Source: AP-15 sp963789025 (lineage in GTDB: Bacteria > Pseudomonadota > Alphaproteobacteria > ATCC43930 > CGMCC-115725). From it: a DNA stretch of 64,000 nucleotides. The DNA lies in assembly GCA_963789025.1 (NCBI GenBank), contig CAWBIT010000009.1:62001-126000 (forward strand), read 5' to 3'. The position numbers and the translations under genes are program-made. This document shows positions 8,484 through 17,958 of this stretch, piece by piece. A model generated the notes under the pieces. It saw only the letters and a program-made list of their open reading frames with translations, ran no database searches and was not told where the DNA came from. Each line of letters begins with the position of its first letter. Position 1 is the stretch's first letter.

Positions 8484-9413
8484 TCAATCGCTGGCGAGCT
8501 GGAGCCCGTCCTGCCATTCCCGCTCGCCGCGATGGGTCGACCGGCTCAGAGTGGTGTAGCACCATGCCTCACGGTCGGCGAACAGGGCCGAGAGCAGGCG
8601 CCGGGTGTGGGCATGCCCCGAGCGCACGCCGCGGAAGGATCCGAGCAGCGGGCCCCCTGCGAGATAAAGGTCTCCGAAGGCGTCGAGGAGCTTGTGGCGC
8701 ACGAACTCGTCGGCATAGCGCAAGCCCCCGACGTTCAAGACGTGGTCGCGGCCGACGACGACGGCGTTGTCGAGCGATCCGCCGCGCGCCAAGCCCGCGG
8801 CCCGCAGCCGGTCCAGTTCGTCGAGAAGGCCGAAAGTGCGCGCCCGGCTGAGCTCGGTCTTGAACGTGTCCGCATCGAACATCAGACAAATGTCCTGCCG
8901 GCGAATCAGCGGGTTGTCGAAATCGATCTCGAAGCTCATCGAGAAGCCGTGATCGGGGAGCAGCGCCGCCGTCGCGCCGTCTTCGGTGATGCTGACTTCT
9001 TTCAATACTTTGATCGCGCGCCGTGCGGCATCCTGTTCGACGACTCCAGCGCACTCGATCAGAAACAAGAAGGGTGCCGCACTCCCATCCATGATCGGCA
9101 CTTCGCGGCCATCGAGCTCGATGATCGCATTGTCGATGGCAGCACCGGCCAACGCCGCCATCAGGTGCTCGACCGTGCCCACCGTATTGCCCTCGCCGTT
9201 GGACAGCACGGTGCAGAGCGGCGAGTCGATCGCATTGGCCCAGTTTGCACGAATCTCGGCCGCCGAGGCGGCTCGACGGAACACAATGCCCGTATCCGGG
9301 GCGGCGGGGTGCAATGTCATTGCCACCCTTTCGCCCGAATGAAGTCCAATTCCCCGGCACCCGATAGATGTTTTCAGCGTCTGCTGAGACGCCGTCGCGA
9401 TATCCCCCAACAT
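8484..9413 (-). CDS. lpxC: UDP-3-O-acyl-N-acetylglucosamine deacetylase LpxC
   Basis: A 309-residue zinc enzyme performing the first committed step of lipid A synthesis. Metal ligands are visible in V-E-H-L-M-A-A-L (first histidine) and in H-K-L-L-D-A-F-G-D-L (second histidine and aspartate); the general-acid histidine is in the G-H-A-H-T-R segment. The N-terminal T-L-K-T-S-I-G-C-R-G-I-G-L-H-S-G is the family start. Length is standard. It lies between ftsZ and bamD, the expected location. Confidence 0.97.
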   Translation of the reverse strand: MLGDIATASQQTLKTSIGCRGIGLHSGERVAMTLHPAAPDTGIVFRRAASAAEIRANWANAIDSPLCTVLSNGEGNTVGTVEHLMAALAGAAIDNAIIELDGREVPIMDGSAAPFLFLIECAGVVEQDAARRAIKVLKEVSITEDGATAALLPDHGFSMSFEIDFDNPLIRRQDICLMFDADTFKTELSRARTFGLLDELDRLRAAGLARGGSLDNAVVVGRDHVLNVGGLRYADEFVRHKLLDAFGDLYLAGGPLLGSFRGVRSGHAHTRRLLSALFADREAWCYTTLSRSTHRGEREWQDGLQLASD

Positions 9414-9536
9414 GCGACAGACTTCTGTAAAGTGGTCCCCTGGCGAGCCGGAAGCTACTTTCGCCCCGACTTCGCCTCAAATCACTCTTTGTTACGAATT
9501 GTTGCACGGCCCGAAGATGTTTCTGGCGCCGGTCAA

Positions 9537-9680
9537 GACCCTCACCCGCCTCGCTTTGCTCGGCACCCTGCTCCCGCAGTGCGGGAGAGGGGCTACAGCC
9601 TTTTTGTCTAGCTTGAAGCTCCTCTCCCGCCCTGCGGGAGAGGGGGGACCGACCCCCGAAGGGGTTGGTGGGTGGGGGGC
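9537..9680. repeat. palindromic repeat, CTCTCCCGC family
   Basis: This is the same element as at 6158-6297 in opposite orientation: ACCCTCACCCGCCTCGC...GCTCGG on the left, then hairpins CTCCCGC...GCGGGAGAGG and CCTCTCCCGC...GCGGGAGAGG. It fills most of the 271-base gap between the ftsZ stop and the lpxC start and may act as an attenuator or RNA-stability element. Confidence 0.8.
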
Positions 9681-9684
9681 AAAC

Positions 9685-11181
9685 TCAGTTGGCTTGGCGG
9701 CGCAGGAACGCGGGAATATCAAGCAGATCATCTTCCTTGCTCAAATTCGGCCGGTCGTCCGGCTCCAGCGGCGCCAGCCGGGGCTGCGCATTCGGCTGGG
9801 TGGCCGGCTTTGCGGGCTGGACGGGCGGGCGCGGCGCGGGCTCGGGCGCGGTCGCGCGAGCGCGGCCCACCCCGGTCACCCGCTCGATCAGGCTGGGCAC
9901 CCGCCCTTTCGGCTTCGGCGCGGCCTCCTTGGCGGCAGGAGGAACGGCCGGCTGGGTCAGCGGGACGGGGCGCGCCGCCCCGGCATCGGCCGGTTTTGGC
10001 GCAATGAAGGCGCCGTTCCGGATTGCCGCGGTCTCAGCCGCCTCCGCCGCCTGCGGCAGCGGTTCGCTGTCGATCTCCGGACGCGGCCGCGTCGATTGCG
10101 CCGCATTCTGCGTGAGCACGGGCTGGGTGTACCCGCCCGTCGTCGCTTCGCGCAGCGGGGGCACCGAATCGCGGCTGCTGACCAGGCTGATGGCCGGGCG
10201 CGGCTGCGCGACCGCTTCGGCGTCGATGCCGGTCGCGACGACGGAAATGCGCATTTTCCCTTCGAGCCTCTCGTCGAAGGTCGAACCGAAGATGATGTTG
10301 GCCTCGGGATCGACCTCCTCGCGAATGCGATTGGCCGCCTCATCGACCTCGAACAAGGTCATATCGAGACCGCCCGTAATGTTGATCAGGACGCCTCTGG
10401 CGCCCTTCATCGAGACGTCTTCGAGCAGCGGGTTCGAGATCGCGGCCTCGGCGGCATCGGTCGCCCGCTTCTCGCCTTCGGCCTCGCCGGTTCCCATCAT
10501 CGCCTTGCCCATCTCGCCCATCACGGTTCGAATGTCGGCGAAGTCGAGGTTGATGAGGCCGGGCATGACCATCAGGTCGGTGACGCCGCGCACCCCCGAA
10601 TGCAGCACGTCGTCGGCCATCTTGAAGGCATCGGCAAAAGTGGTGCGCTCGTTGGCGATGCGGAACAGGTTCTGGTTAGGAATGATGATCAAGGTGTCGA
10701 CAAACTTCTGTAATTCCTCGATGCCGGCCTCGGCGCTGCGCATCCGATGGCTGCCCTCGAAGTGAAACGGCTTTGTCACCACACCGACGGTCAGGATCCC
10801 TGATTCGCGCGCGATCCGTGCGATCACCGGAGCACCCCCGGTGCCGGTTCCCCCACCCATGCCGGCAGTGATGAACACCATGTTGGAGCCGCCCATCGCC
10901 TCGAGGATATCGTCAAGCGCCTCCTCGGCCGCAGCCCGCCCGACATCCGGGCGTGAGCCGGCGCCGAGCCCACGGGTGACGCCGATCCCCATCTGAATTT
11001 TGCGCGGTGCGCTCGATTGCTGCAGCGCCTGCGCGTCGGTGTTGCAGACCACGAATTCGCAGCCGATCAAATTCGAGCGGATCATGTTGTTGACGGCGTT
11101 CCCCCCGGCGCCGCCGACCCCGACCACCGTAATGCGGGGTTTCATCTCGTGCTCGTCCCTCGGGATGCTCAGATTGATCAT
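9685..11181 (-). CDS. ftsZ: cell division protein FtsZ
   Basis: A 498-residue tubulin-like GTPase that forms the Z-ring. The GTP-binding motif G-G-G-T-G-T-G (in G-M-G-G-G-T-G-T-G-G-A-P) and the T7 loop N-L-D-F-A-D-I are present. A long linker rich in Pro and Ala follows the GTPase core. The last residues, L-L-D-I-P-A-F-L-R-R-Q-A-N, are the conserved C-terminal peptide that binds FtsA. The ATG at 11181 was chosen because GGAGGGG lies just upstream; a GTG at 11196 would overlap that ribosome site. Confidence 0.98.
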   Translation of the reverse strand: MINLSIPRDEHEMKPRITVVGVGGAGGNAVNNMIRSNLIGCEFVVCNTDAQALQQSSAPRKIQMGIGVTRGLGAGSRPDVGRAAAEEALDDILEAMGGSNMVFITAGMGGGTGTGGAPVIARIARESGILTVGVVTKPFHFEGSHRMRSAEAGIEELQKFVDTLIIIPNQNLFRIANERTTFADAFKMADDVLHSGVRGVTDLMVMPGLINLDFADIRTVMGEMGKAMMGTGEAEGEKRATDAAEAAISNPLLEDVSMKGARGVLINITGGLDMTLFEVDEAANRIREEVDPEANIIFGSTFDERLEGKMRISVVATGIDAEAVAQPRPAISLVSSRDSVPPLREATTGGYTQPVLTQNAAQSTRPRPEIDSEPLPQAAEAAETAAIRNGAFIAPKPADAGAARPVPLTQPAVPPAAKEAAPKPKGRVPSLIERVTGVGRARATAPEPAPRPPVQPAKPATQPNAQPRLAPLEPDDRPNLSKEDDLLDIPAFLRRQAN

Positions 11182-11286
11182 GCGGTCCCCCTCCACTGCT
11201 GTGCCCCTAACGATACCCGGTCCGGTCCGGGCTCCCCCCTCGCTGGCTCACATGGTGGCCGGGCGAGCAACAAAGCCGAATCTGCC

Positions 11287-12621
11287 TCAAAAATTGTCCT
11301 TTAGCCAATGCCCCAATCGGCCGAGAACACCCCAGCGTGAGCCCTGCGGGCGGCGCCTGACACCCGAGACCTCGGCGCGTTCGGACAGCGCGAAGTGCAG
11401 TAGCCCCGCGGTCGTTGCAAACGCCGGCCCGCCGGTCGCCTCGGCAAGGCCGGCGACCCGCTGCGGCCGCCCCATCCGCACCTGTTTATCCAGGATCAGC
11501 CCGGCAAACTCGCGCGCCCCGTGCAGCTGGCAAGCCCCGCCGGTCAGCACGACACGCCGGCCCGCGACCTTGTCGAAGCCGCTCGCCTCCAGCCGATTGC
11601 GCACCAGCTCGAAGGTTTCCTCGATGCGCGGCGCGATGATGCCGACGAGCAGAGATTTCGGCACATGATTGACGTGCCCCTCCTCTTCCTCGCCGATTTG
11701 CGGGACGGCGATCATCTCACGCTCGTCGGTGCTCGCTGAAATCGCGGTGCCGAACAATGTCTTCATGCGTTCGGCATGGGCGACCCCGGTCGAGAGGCCG
11801 CGGGCGATGTCGTTGGTGACGTGCATGCCGCCGACCGGGACGTAATCGGCAAAAATCAAATTCCCGTCGAAGAACACGCCGATCGTGGTCGTTCCGCCGC
11901 CCATGTCGATAACGGTGACGCCGAGACCGATCTCGTCCTCCACGAGGCAGGAGAGCCCCGAAGCATAGGGGCTGACAACGAGAGCCTCGACCTCGAGATG
12001 CGAGCGCCCAACGGCGGCGGTGTGGTTGCGCACGCTGGCGGCGCTCGCCGTCACCACATGCATGTTGACCCCGAGCCGCTCACCGAGCATGCCGCGCGGA
12101 TCGCGGATGCCGCGGCTGTCGTCGACCGAAAATCCGACCGGGACGGAATGGATGATCTGGCGATCGCCCGGGTCGCGCATCACGTAGCCATGCTCGAGCA
12201 CTCGCCGCATTTCGGCATCGGTGATCTCGCGCCCGGTGATGCCGATCTCCGCTTTGATGATCCGCGAGGCGGAGAAACCGCCCGACAGGTTGGCCACGAC
12301 CCGCTCTATCGTCTCGCCGGCCATCTCCTCGGCCGCGTGCACCGCATTCAGCACGGAGGTGCCGGTCGCTTCCAGGTCGACAATTCCCCCGTTGCGCACT
12401 CCACGCGAGATCTGATGGCCGATGCCGAGAACCCGCGGCCTGTCGTCCCCCACCCGCGCGATAAAGCAGCAGATCTTTGTGGTGCCGATATCGAGGGCGG
12501 TGATCAGACTGCCGCGCGTTCGGGTCGCCGGTCTGCGAGGTTTGGCCTGGCGATCGGCCTCGGTCTTTGCCGCCTTTCCGGCGCGCTTGGCGCGAGGCGG
12601 CGCTTCATCCAGTGTCGTCAT
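11287..12621 (-). CDS. ftsA: cell division protein FtsA
   Basis: A 444-residue actin-like protein that tethers FtsZ to the membrane. It has an N-terminal basic extension of about 35 residues before the actin phosphate-1 loop A-L-D-I-G-T-T-K, the phosphate-2 loop V-I-D-M-G-G-G-T-T, and an amphipathic C-terminal helix (G-R-L-G-H-W-L-K-D-N-F) that serves as membrane anchor. The ATG at 12621 overlaps the TGA of ftsQ (ATGA), so the two are translationally coupled. Confidence 0.97.
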   Translation of the reverse strand: MTTLDEAPPRAKRAGKAAKTEADRQAKPRRPATRTRGSLITALDIGTTKICCFIARVGDDRPRVLGIGHQISRGVRNGGIVDLEATGTSVLNAVHAAEEMAGETIERVVANLSGGFSASRIIKAEIGITGREITDAEMRRVLEHGYVMRDPGDRQIIHSVPVGFSVDDSRGIRDPRGMLGERLGVNMHVVTASAASVRNHTAAVGRSHLEVEALVVSPYASGLSCLVEDEIGLGVTVIDMGGGTTTIGVFFDGNLIFADYVPVGGMHVTNDIARGLSTGVAHAERMKTLFGTAISASTDEREMIAVPQIGEEEEGHVNHVPKSLLVGIIAPRIEETFELVRNRLEASGFDKVAGRRVVLTGGACQLHGAREFAGLILDKQVRMGRPQRVAGLAEATGGPAFATTAGLLHFALSERAEVSGVRRRPQGSRWGVLGRLGHWLKDNF

Positions 12622-13484
12622 GTGTTCTTCGCCGAAGGGCGTCCCTTCTTGGATGCCGGCGACGTCGGCGCTTCTTTCGGCACCTCCGGGGTGACCCGCA
12701 GAACGAGCCGGTCCGGCAGGCGTACATCGACGGTCTGCACGTCGCGTTTGAGGATCGCGCTCGACCGCTCGAGCTGGGCGAGCTGGGCCCAGGCGCCGGC
12801 CGGCGCGTCGGCCGGGAGGAGGACATCGATCGCATTGTCGATGCGCAAGTTCCAGCGGCGATCGCCAACCCGAATCGCGGCATTGACGCGCGCCGCGAGT
12901 TCGGGCTCGGTCGCCAGCATGTCGAGGAGCTTCGCGGCATGTCTGGCCGCACCTTCGCCGACGACCAGGGGCAGCTTGGCGAAACGGTCGAGCCGGGTCA
13001 CCGGGATTACGCCGCCCTCACGGTCGATCAGCTCGAGCTTGCCGCCGTGCTGCCACAGGGCGAGCGGTTTGCGCTCGACGAGGCGGACGTAGAGCGTGTC
13101 CGGCAAGCGGCGCTCAACCACCGCCGAGCGAACCCAGGGCAATGTCTCGAGTTGCTCCTTGGCGCGTCTCGGGCTCATGGCGAGGATCGGCGTTCCTGGG
13201 CCGGCGCCGAGCGCGACGAGGATCGTGTCGCGATCCGTCGTCTCGCGTCCTTCGACTTTAACGTCGGTCACGACAAGTCCCAGCCGCGCGGTGCCGTCGA
13301 GCATCCGGTCGGCCGCATACTGCAGCATCGATTGCCCGAGCGGCGAGCGGCCCAGCTCAACCGCTACATAGAGTCCGCCCGCTAGCAAACCCGGGATCCC
13401 GACCCACACCCCAAAACGGTGGAGGAAGGCGGAGACACGGCCGCGTCGCGGGCGTCGCGGCGCTGGTCCCTTCATCCGCCGCAT
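12618..13484 (-). CDS. ftsQ: cell division protein FtsQ
   Basis: A 288-residue bitopic divisome protein: a basic cytoplasmic tail, one membrane helix (V-G-I-P-G-L-L-A-G-G-L-Y-V-A-V), then the POTRA domain (V-V-T-D-V-K-V-E-G-R-E-T-T) and the FtsQ beta domain (L-P-W-V-R-S-A-V-V-E-R-R-L-P-D-T-L). It links early and late division proteins. The ATG at 13484 has GGAG eight bases upstream; an ATG at 13475 forms an ATGA overlap with ddl and is also possible. The longer open frame upstream is only a shadow of ddl. Confidence 0.94.
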   Translation of the reverse strand: MRRMKGPAPRRPRRGRVSAFLHRFGVWVGIPGLLAGGLYVAVELGRSPLGQSMLQYAADRMLDGTARLGLVVTDVKVEGRETTDRDTILVALGAGPGTPILAMSPRRAKEQLETLPWVRSAVVERRLPDTLYVRLVERKPLALWQHGGKLELIDREGGVIPVTRLDRFAKLPLVVGEGAARHAAKLLDMLATEPELAARVNAAIRVGDRRWNLRIDNAIDVLLPADAPAGAWAQLAQLERSSAILKRDVQTVDVRLPDRLVLRVTPEVPKEAPTSPASKKGRPSAKNT

Positions 13485-14410
13485 GATGCATACTCCACCA
13501 TCCAGGCGACCAGTTCGTCGAAGCCGATGCCGACATGACGGGCGATATCGGGCACGAGTGACGTTGGCGTCATACCGGGTTGCGTGTTCACCTCGAGGAG
13601 ATAGAGACGGCCGCAACCTCCCGGCGTGTCGTCGTAGCGCAAATCGGCGCGGCTGACGCCTCGACACCCGAGCGCGCGATGCGCTCGCAGGCCGATGTCG
13701 AGCGCGGCCTCATAGACAGACGGCGGGACCGGCGCGGGCGTCAGGTGATCCGACCCGCCCGGCGCGTATTTCGCGGTGTAGTCGTAAAAGCTGCCGCGCG
13801 GGACGATCTCACAGGCGCCGAGCGCCCTATCCCCCATCACTGCCACGGTGAGCTCTCGTCCGGGAACAAAGCGCTCGACCAGCAACTCGGCGCCGTAGCG
13901 CCACTCCATCACCTCCTCGCGCCAGGAATTGTCGTTGATCCGCACGATCCGGACGCCGACGCTCGATCCCTGATTGGTCGGCTTGACGACAAAGGGAGCC
14001 GGCATCGGGTCGCTCTCGACCAGGGTTTCGCGGCTGGCGACCACGCCTTCGGCGACCGGCAGACCAGCATCGCGGAATACCGCCTTCGCCGTCGGCTTGT
14101 GCATCGCCATTGCCGAGGCGAGGACGCCCGAATGGGTGTAGGGGATTCCCAGCATCTCGAACACGCCCTGCACCGTGCCGTCCTCCCCACCGACACCATG
14201 CAACGCGTTGAAAATAAAGTCGGGGCGCGGGTCCAGCGCGCGCATCAGCGCCGGCAAATCGCGGCCGACGTCGATGATGCGCACCTTATAGCCGCGGTCC
14301 ACCAGCGCCTTGGCGCATTCGCGCCCGCTCGACAGCGAGACCTCGCGCTCAGGCGACCACCCGCCCATCACCACCGCCACGGTTTTGGTCACCGTCCCCC
14401 CTCGTCTCAT
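13472..14410 (-). CDS. ddl: D-alanine--D-alanine ligase
   Basis: A 312-residue ATP-grasp enzyme making the D-Ala-D-Ala dipeptide for MurF. Family motifs are the N-terminal V-V-M-G-G-W-S-P-E-R-E-V-S-L-S-S-G, the H-G-V-G-G-E-D-G-T-V-Q-G substrate loop, the ATP-binding V-V-K-P-T-N-Q-G-S-S-V-G and the metal site Y-L-L-E-V-N-T-Q-P-G-M-T. The ATG at 14410 was chosen; a GTG at 14392, with AGGGGGG just upstream, may be the actual start. Frame upstream of this is translated palindromic repeat. Confidence 0.96.
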   Translation of the reverse strand: MRRGGTVTKTVAVVMGGWSPEREVSLSSGRECAKALVDRGYKVRIIDVGRDLPALMRALDPRPDFIFNALHGVGGEDGTVQGVFEMLGIPYTHSGVLASAMAMHKPTAKAVFRDAGLPVAEGVVASRETLVESDPMPAPFVVKPTNQGSSVGVRIVRINDNSWREEVMEWRYGAELLVERFVPGRELTVAVMGDRALGACEIVPRGSFYDYTAKYAPGGSDHLTPAPVPPSVYEAALDIGLRAHRALGCRGVSRADLRYDDTPGGCGRLYLLEVNTQPGMTPTSLVPDIARHVGIGFDELVAWMVEYASCGG

Positions 14411-14414
14411 ACCG

Positions 14415-14506
14415 TCACCCCCGCGAAAGCGTCGCGAAAGCGGGGGCCCAGGGGCGACCGGCCGAAACTTCGGGATCTCTGGATTCCCGCTTTCGCGGGA
14501 ATGACG
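14415..14506. repeat. palindromic repeat, CCCGCGAAAGCGGG family
   Basis: TCACCCCCGCGAAAGC at the left is matched by GCTTTCGCGGGAATGA at the right, enclosing a less regular core. On the minus strand it is translated as the end of MurB and gives the peptide F-P-R-K-R-E-S-R, which commonly marks this repeat type when it is read as protein. Confidence 0.75.
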
Positions 14507-15425
14507 AAACCATGTGCTGAATGTCAGGAAGCGGGGAACCGATGCGCTCGATTTCCCACTCCAGCAGAACCCCGGAGGTGTCATGAACGCGCCGCTTGAC
14601 CTCTTCACCGAGGCCTTCGAGATCGGCCGCTGTGGCGATGCCGGTGTTGATCAGGAAATTGGTGTGCTGCGGCGACACCATCGCCCCACCACGAACTAGA
14701 CCGCGACACCCGGCGGCGTCGATCAGGCGCCACGCGCTGTCGCCCGGCGGGTTCTTGAACGTCGATCCGCCGGTACGGGCGCGCACCGGCTGGGTCGCTT
14801 CCCGCGCGGCGCGGATCTCGTCGAGCCGACGGCCAATCGCGGCGCGATCCCCGGGCGCGCCGCGCAGCCGGGCTTCAACCAAAATCCAGCTGGGATCGAG
14901 GTCGCTGCGGCGGTAGGAGAGCCCCATCGCGCGGCTGCCGACGGTATGGGTTTCGCCGGTGCGGTCCAGTGCGATTGCCGAAACGAGCACATCCTTGATT
15001 TCCCGGCCATAGGCTCCGGCATTCATCCGCATACTGCCGCCGATCGACCCGGGGATGCCCGACAGGAACTCGAGCCCGCCCAAACCAGCATCGGCCGCGG
15101 CAAGCGCGACGATGCGGTCGAGAGCCGCCGCGCCGGCGTGGACCTCGTCGCACTCGATCTCGACCGCGGCGAACTCGCGCCCGAGGCGGATCACGACACC
15201 GGGGATGCCACCGTCCCGCACAAGAAGGTTCGAACCTACCCCGATCATAGTCACCGGAATTAGCGGCGGCAGCCGTGCAAGAAACCCGGCGAGATCGGCA
15301 AGGTCGGCGGGCCGGAACAAAACCTCGGCGGGGCCCCCGACGCCAAACCAGGTCTGCTTGCCGATCGCCGCGTCCGCGGTCAACCGGCCGCGTACCGGAG
15401 GGAGCTGCGCAATCAGCGGGTTCAT
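14415..15425 (-). CDS. murB: UDP-N-acetylenolpyruvoylglucosamine reductase MurB
   Basis: A 336-residue FAD enzyme reducing UDP-GlcNAc-enolpyruvate to UDP-MurNAc. The FAD-binding stretch G-V-G-S-N-L-L-V-R-D-G-G, the A-G-x-G-x-x-x-L-E-F-L-S-G-I-P-G-S-I-G-G segment, the Y-R-R-S-D and the catalytic S of T-G-G-S-T-F-K-N-P identify a type I enzyme. The ATG at 15425 overlaps the murC stop (ATGA). About the last 30 residues, from S-S-F-P-R-K-R-E-S-R on, are encoded by a palindromic repeat and are not part of the family fold. Confidence 0.95.
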   Translation of the reverse strand: MNPLIAQLPPVRGRLTADAAIGKQTWFGVGGPAEVLFRPADLADLAGFLARLPPLIPVTMIGVGSNLLVRDGGIPGVVIRLGREFAAVEIECDEVHAGAAALDRIVALAAADAGLGGLEFLSGIPGSIGGSMRMNAGAYGREIKDVLVSAIALDRTGETHTVGSRAMGLSYRRSDLDPSWILVEARLRGAPGDRAAIGRRLDEIRAAREATQPVRARTGGSTFKNPPGDSAWRLIDAAGCRGLVRGGAMVSPQHTNFLINTGIATAADLEGLGEEVKRRVHDTSGVLLEWEIERIGSPLPDIQHMVSSFPRKRESRDPEVSAGRPWAPAFATLSRG

Positions 15426-16846
15426 GCGACGCGGCTCGGCGATTGCAACGCCGCGAGATCGGCCGGCAAACTGTTCGCCCAGCCGGTGATCGAACCGGCG
15501 CCTAGGCACACCGCCATGTCCCCGGGGCGCGCCAGCTCGAGGATTATCGAAGCGAGCTCGCTCGGATCGGCCAAGGGGCGGACGTTGCGATGGCCGTGCT
15601 CGATCAACCCGGCAACAAGAGCATCGCGGCTGACGCCCTCGATAGGCGCCTCCCCGGCGGCATAGACGTCGGCGACCAGAACAACGTCGGCGTCGTTGAA
15701 ACACGTGCAGAAGTCATCGAACAGATGCGACACGCGCGTGTAACGGTGCGGCTGGACGACGGCGATCAGCTTTCCCGCGACAATCGCGCGGGCTGCCTGG
15801 AGAACCGCCGCGATCTCGACCGGGTGGTGGCCGTAATCATCGATGACGGTCACGCCGTTCCACTCGCCGGTTCGCGTAAATCTGCGTTTGACCCCTTTAA
15901 AATTGTAGAGCGCGGCCCTCAGAGCGTCGTCGCCGAGCGCCATCGCCTCGGCGACCGCCGCTACGGCGAGCGAGTTCTGCACGTTGTGCCGGCCGAACAT
16001 CGGCAGAAAAAGATCCGCAATCGTGCGCCCCCGATCCGCCAGCGCGTCGGAGACCACGATATCGTATTTCGCGCCTTCCCGTCCGAGCCGAATGTCCACG
16101 GCACGGATGTCGGCCTGCGGGCTGAACCCGTATGTCAGGACCCGCCGGTCGGACAGTTTTGGGATCATCTGCTGCACCACCGGATGGTCGATGCAGAGCG
16201 CGGCAAAGCCGTAGAACGGAATGTTGCCGACAAAATCCTCGAAGGCTTGGCGCAGCGCGTCGAAGCTCTGGTAAAAATCGAGATGTTCCGGGTCGATGTT
16301 GGTGACGACCGCGATCGTCGCCGGCAGCCGGGTGAACGTGCCATCGCTTTCGTCGGCCTCGACGACCATCCAGTCGCCCGCCCCCAGCCGCGTGTTGGTC
16401 CCATACGCATTGATGATCCCGCCATTGATCACGGTCGGGTCGAGCTGCGCCGTCTCGAGCAGCGCGCCGATCATCGAGGTCGTCGTCGTCTTGCCATGGG
16501 TTCCGGCAATCGCCAGCGACCATTTGAGCCGCATCAGCTCGCCCAGCATTTCGGCGCGGCGCACTACCGGGATGCGGCGCACTCGGGCGGCGATGACTTC
16601 GGCGTTGTCCGGTTTGACGGCGGAGGAGATCACGGCGACCTCGGCGGCTCCGAGGTTCTCGGCTTCGTGACCGACAGCCACCGGAATTCCGAGATCGATG
16701 AGCCGACGAACATTGGCGCTGTCGGCCAGGTCACTCCCCTGCACCCGATAGCCGAGATTGTGCAATACCTCGGCGATGCCGCTCATCCCGATCCCGCCGA
16801 TGCCGACGAAATGGATGGGCCCAATCGATCGGGGGAGGGCTCTCAT
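15422..16846 (-). CDS. murC: UDP-N-acetylmuramate--L-alanine ligase MurC
   Basis: A 474-residue Mur ligase that adds L-Ala to UDP-MurNAc. It has the N-terminal Rossmann motif G-I-G-G-I-G-M-S-G-I-A, the ATP loop G-T-H-G-K-T-T-T-T specific to MurC, and the central D-D-Y-G-H-H-P and H-R-Y-T-R motifs. The ATG at 16846 overlaps the murG stop as ATGA. The product is the substrate of the MurD-step enzyme; no murD occurs nearby, and a MurD2-type enzyme is at 44348. Confidence 0.97.
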   Translation of the reverse strand: MRALPRSIGPIHFVGIGGIGMSGIAEVLHNLGYRVQGSDLADSANVRRLIDLGIPVAVGHEAENLGAAEVAVISSAVKPDNAEVIAARVRRIPVVRRAEMLGELMRLKWSLAIAGTHGKTTTTSMIGALLETAQLDPTVINGGIINAYGTNTRLGAGDWMVVEADESDGTFTRLPATIAVVTNIDPEHLDFYQSFDALRQAFEDFVGNIPFYGFAALCIDHPVVQQMIPKLSDRRVLTYGFSPQADIRAVDIRLGREGAKYDIVVSDALADRGRTIADLFLPMFGRHNVQNSLAVAAVAEAMALGDDALRAALYNFKGVKRRFTRTGEWNGVTVIDDYGHHPVEIAAVLQAARAIVAGKLIAVVQPHRYTRVSHLFDDFCTCFNDADVVLVADVYAAGEAPIEGVSRDALVAGLIEHGHRNVRPLADPSELASIILELARPGDMAVCLGAGSITGWANSLPADLAALQSPSRVA

Positions 16847-17958
16847 GCCGCCCGTCCTTGCGGCCTCGAGCCGAGACCGAGCTCGATGGCGAGCTGTGCA
16901 AGATCGCGCGCCGCGCCGGGCCGCCCGAAATCGCCTGCGCGCTGAGCAGCGCCGCTCAATGCCGCCGGGTCGCCCAACAGATTTTCGAGATAAAGAGCAA
17001 AGGTATCCGGGCGCAACTCCGGCTGAGCAATGACCCATCCGGCTCCGGCGTCGGCAAAGGCTCGGGCGTTCGCGGCCTGGTGATTGTCGGTGGCGTAGGG
17101 GTACGGGATCAGAACAGCGGGCCGGCCGATAACAGCGAGCTCGGCCACGGTCGAGGCGCCAGCGCGACAAATTGCCAGATGCGCGCGCGCCAGCCGTTCC
17201 GGAACGTCGGTAAAGAAGCTCTGCAGCTCCGCCTGAATGCGATTTTTCCGATAGATCGCCTCGGCGGCGGGAAGATCCTCCGGGCGCGCCTGGTGGCTGA
17301 CCCGCAGCATCTCGCGCAGCCGGGTCGGCAGCGCGGCGAGCGCCGGCGGCACGGCCTCGCTCATGATCCGCGCCCCCTGGCTGCCGCCGAGGATCAGCAG
17401 CTCGATCGAGCCGCCCCGTTGCGGCGCCTTGTACTTGATTCGAGCAAGGGCGAGCACCGCCGGTCGTACCGGGTTGCCGGTTCGGACCGTACGGGCGCCA
17501 TCGGCCGGGCGCAGACCAGCGGTCGCCGGAAAGCCGGTCGCGATCCGCCGCACGCGCGGCGCGAGGAGCCTGTTGGCGCGGCCGAGCACGGCATTTTGCT
17601 CATGTATTGCCGTCGGCAGACCCAGAGAGACCGCCGCGAGCATTGTCGGGATCGAGGCATAACCTCCGAAACCGATGACGCAGATCGGGGATAGACGGCG
17701 CAACAAACGGCGCGCCTGCAACGTCCCGAGCGCCAGCTCGCCGAGCGCGTGGGCGGTATGCGCCGCTCCACCCCCCAGCTGCGCGGCGCGCACATGGTGC
17801 GTCTCTATCTCGCCAACCCGCCCGGCGAAAGCCTCCGCTCGCCCATCGCTGAGGAGATGCACCCGGCTGCCCCCGCCGAGCAGCTCGATGGCGAGCGCCT
17901 CGGCCGGGAACAGATGGCCGCCGGTGCCGCCGGCCGCGAGCGCGAAGGACCCAATCAC
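16843..17958 (-). CDS. murG: UDP-N-acetylglucosamine--N-acetylmuramyl-(pentapeptide) pyrophosphoryl-undecaprenol transferase MurG
   Basis: A 371-residue membrane-associated glycosyltransferase making lipid II from lipid I. The two Rossmann domains start with A-A-G-G-T-G-G-H-L-F-P-A (G-loop 1) and include V-I-G-F-G-G-Y-A-S, A-I-H-E-Q-N-A-V-L-G and, in the C-domain, L-G-G-S-Q-G-A-R and the donor-site C-R-A-G-A-S-T-V-A-E-L. The start is a GTG at 17958 that overlaps the ftsW stop (GTGA); the longer frame upstream shadows ftsW. Confidence 0.96.
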   Translation of the reverse strand: MIGSFALAAGGTGGHLFPAEALAIELLGGGSRVHLLSDGRAEAFAGRVGEIETHHVRAAQLGGGAAHTAHALGELALGTLQARRLLRRLSPICVIGFGGYASIPTMLAAVSLGLPTAIHEQNAVLGRANRLLAPRVRRIATGFPATAGLRPADGARTVRTGNPVRPAVLALARIKYKAPQRGGSIELLILGGSQGARIMSEAVPPALAALPTRLREMLRVSHQARPEDLPAAEAIYRKNRIQAELQSFFTDVPERLARAHLAICRAGASTVAELAVIGRPAVLIPYPYATDNHQAANARAFADAGAGWVIAQPELRPDTFALYLENLLGDPAALSGAAQRAGDFGRPGAARDLAQLAIELGLGSRPQGRAA

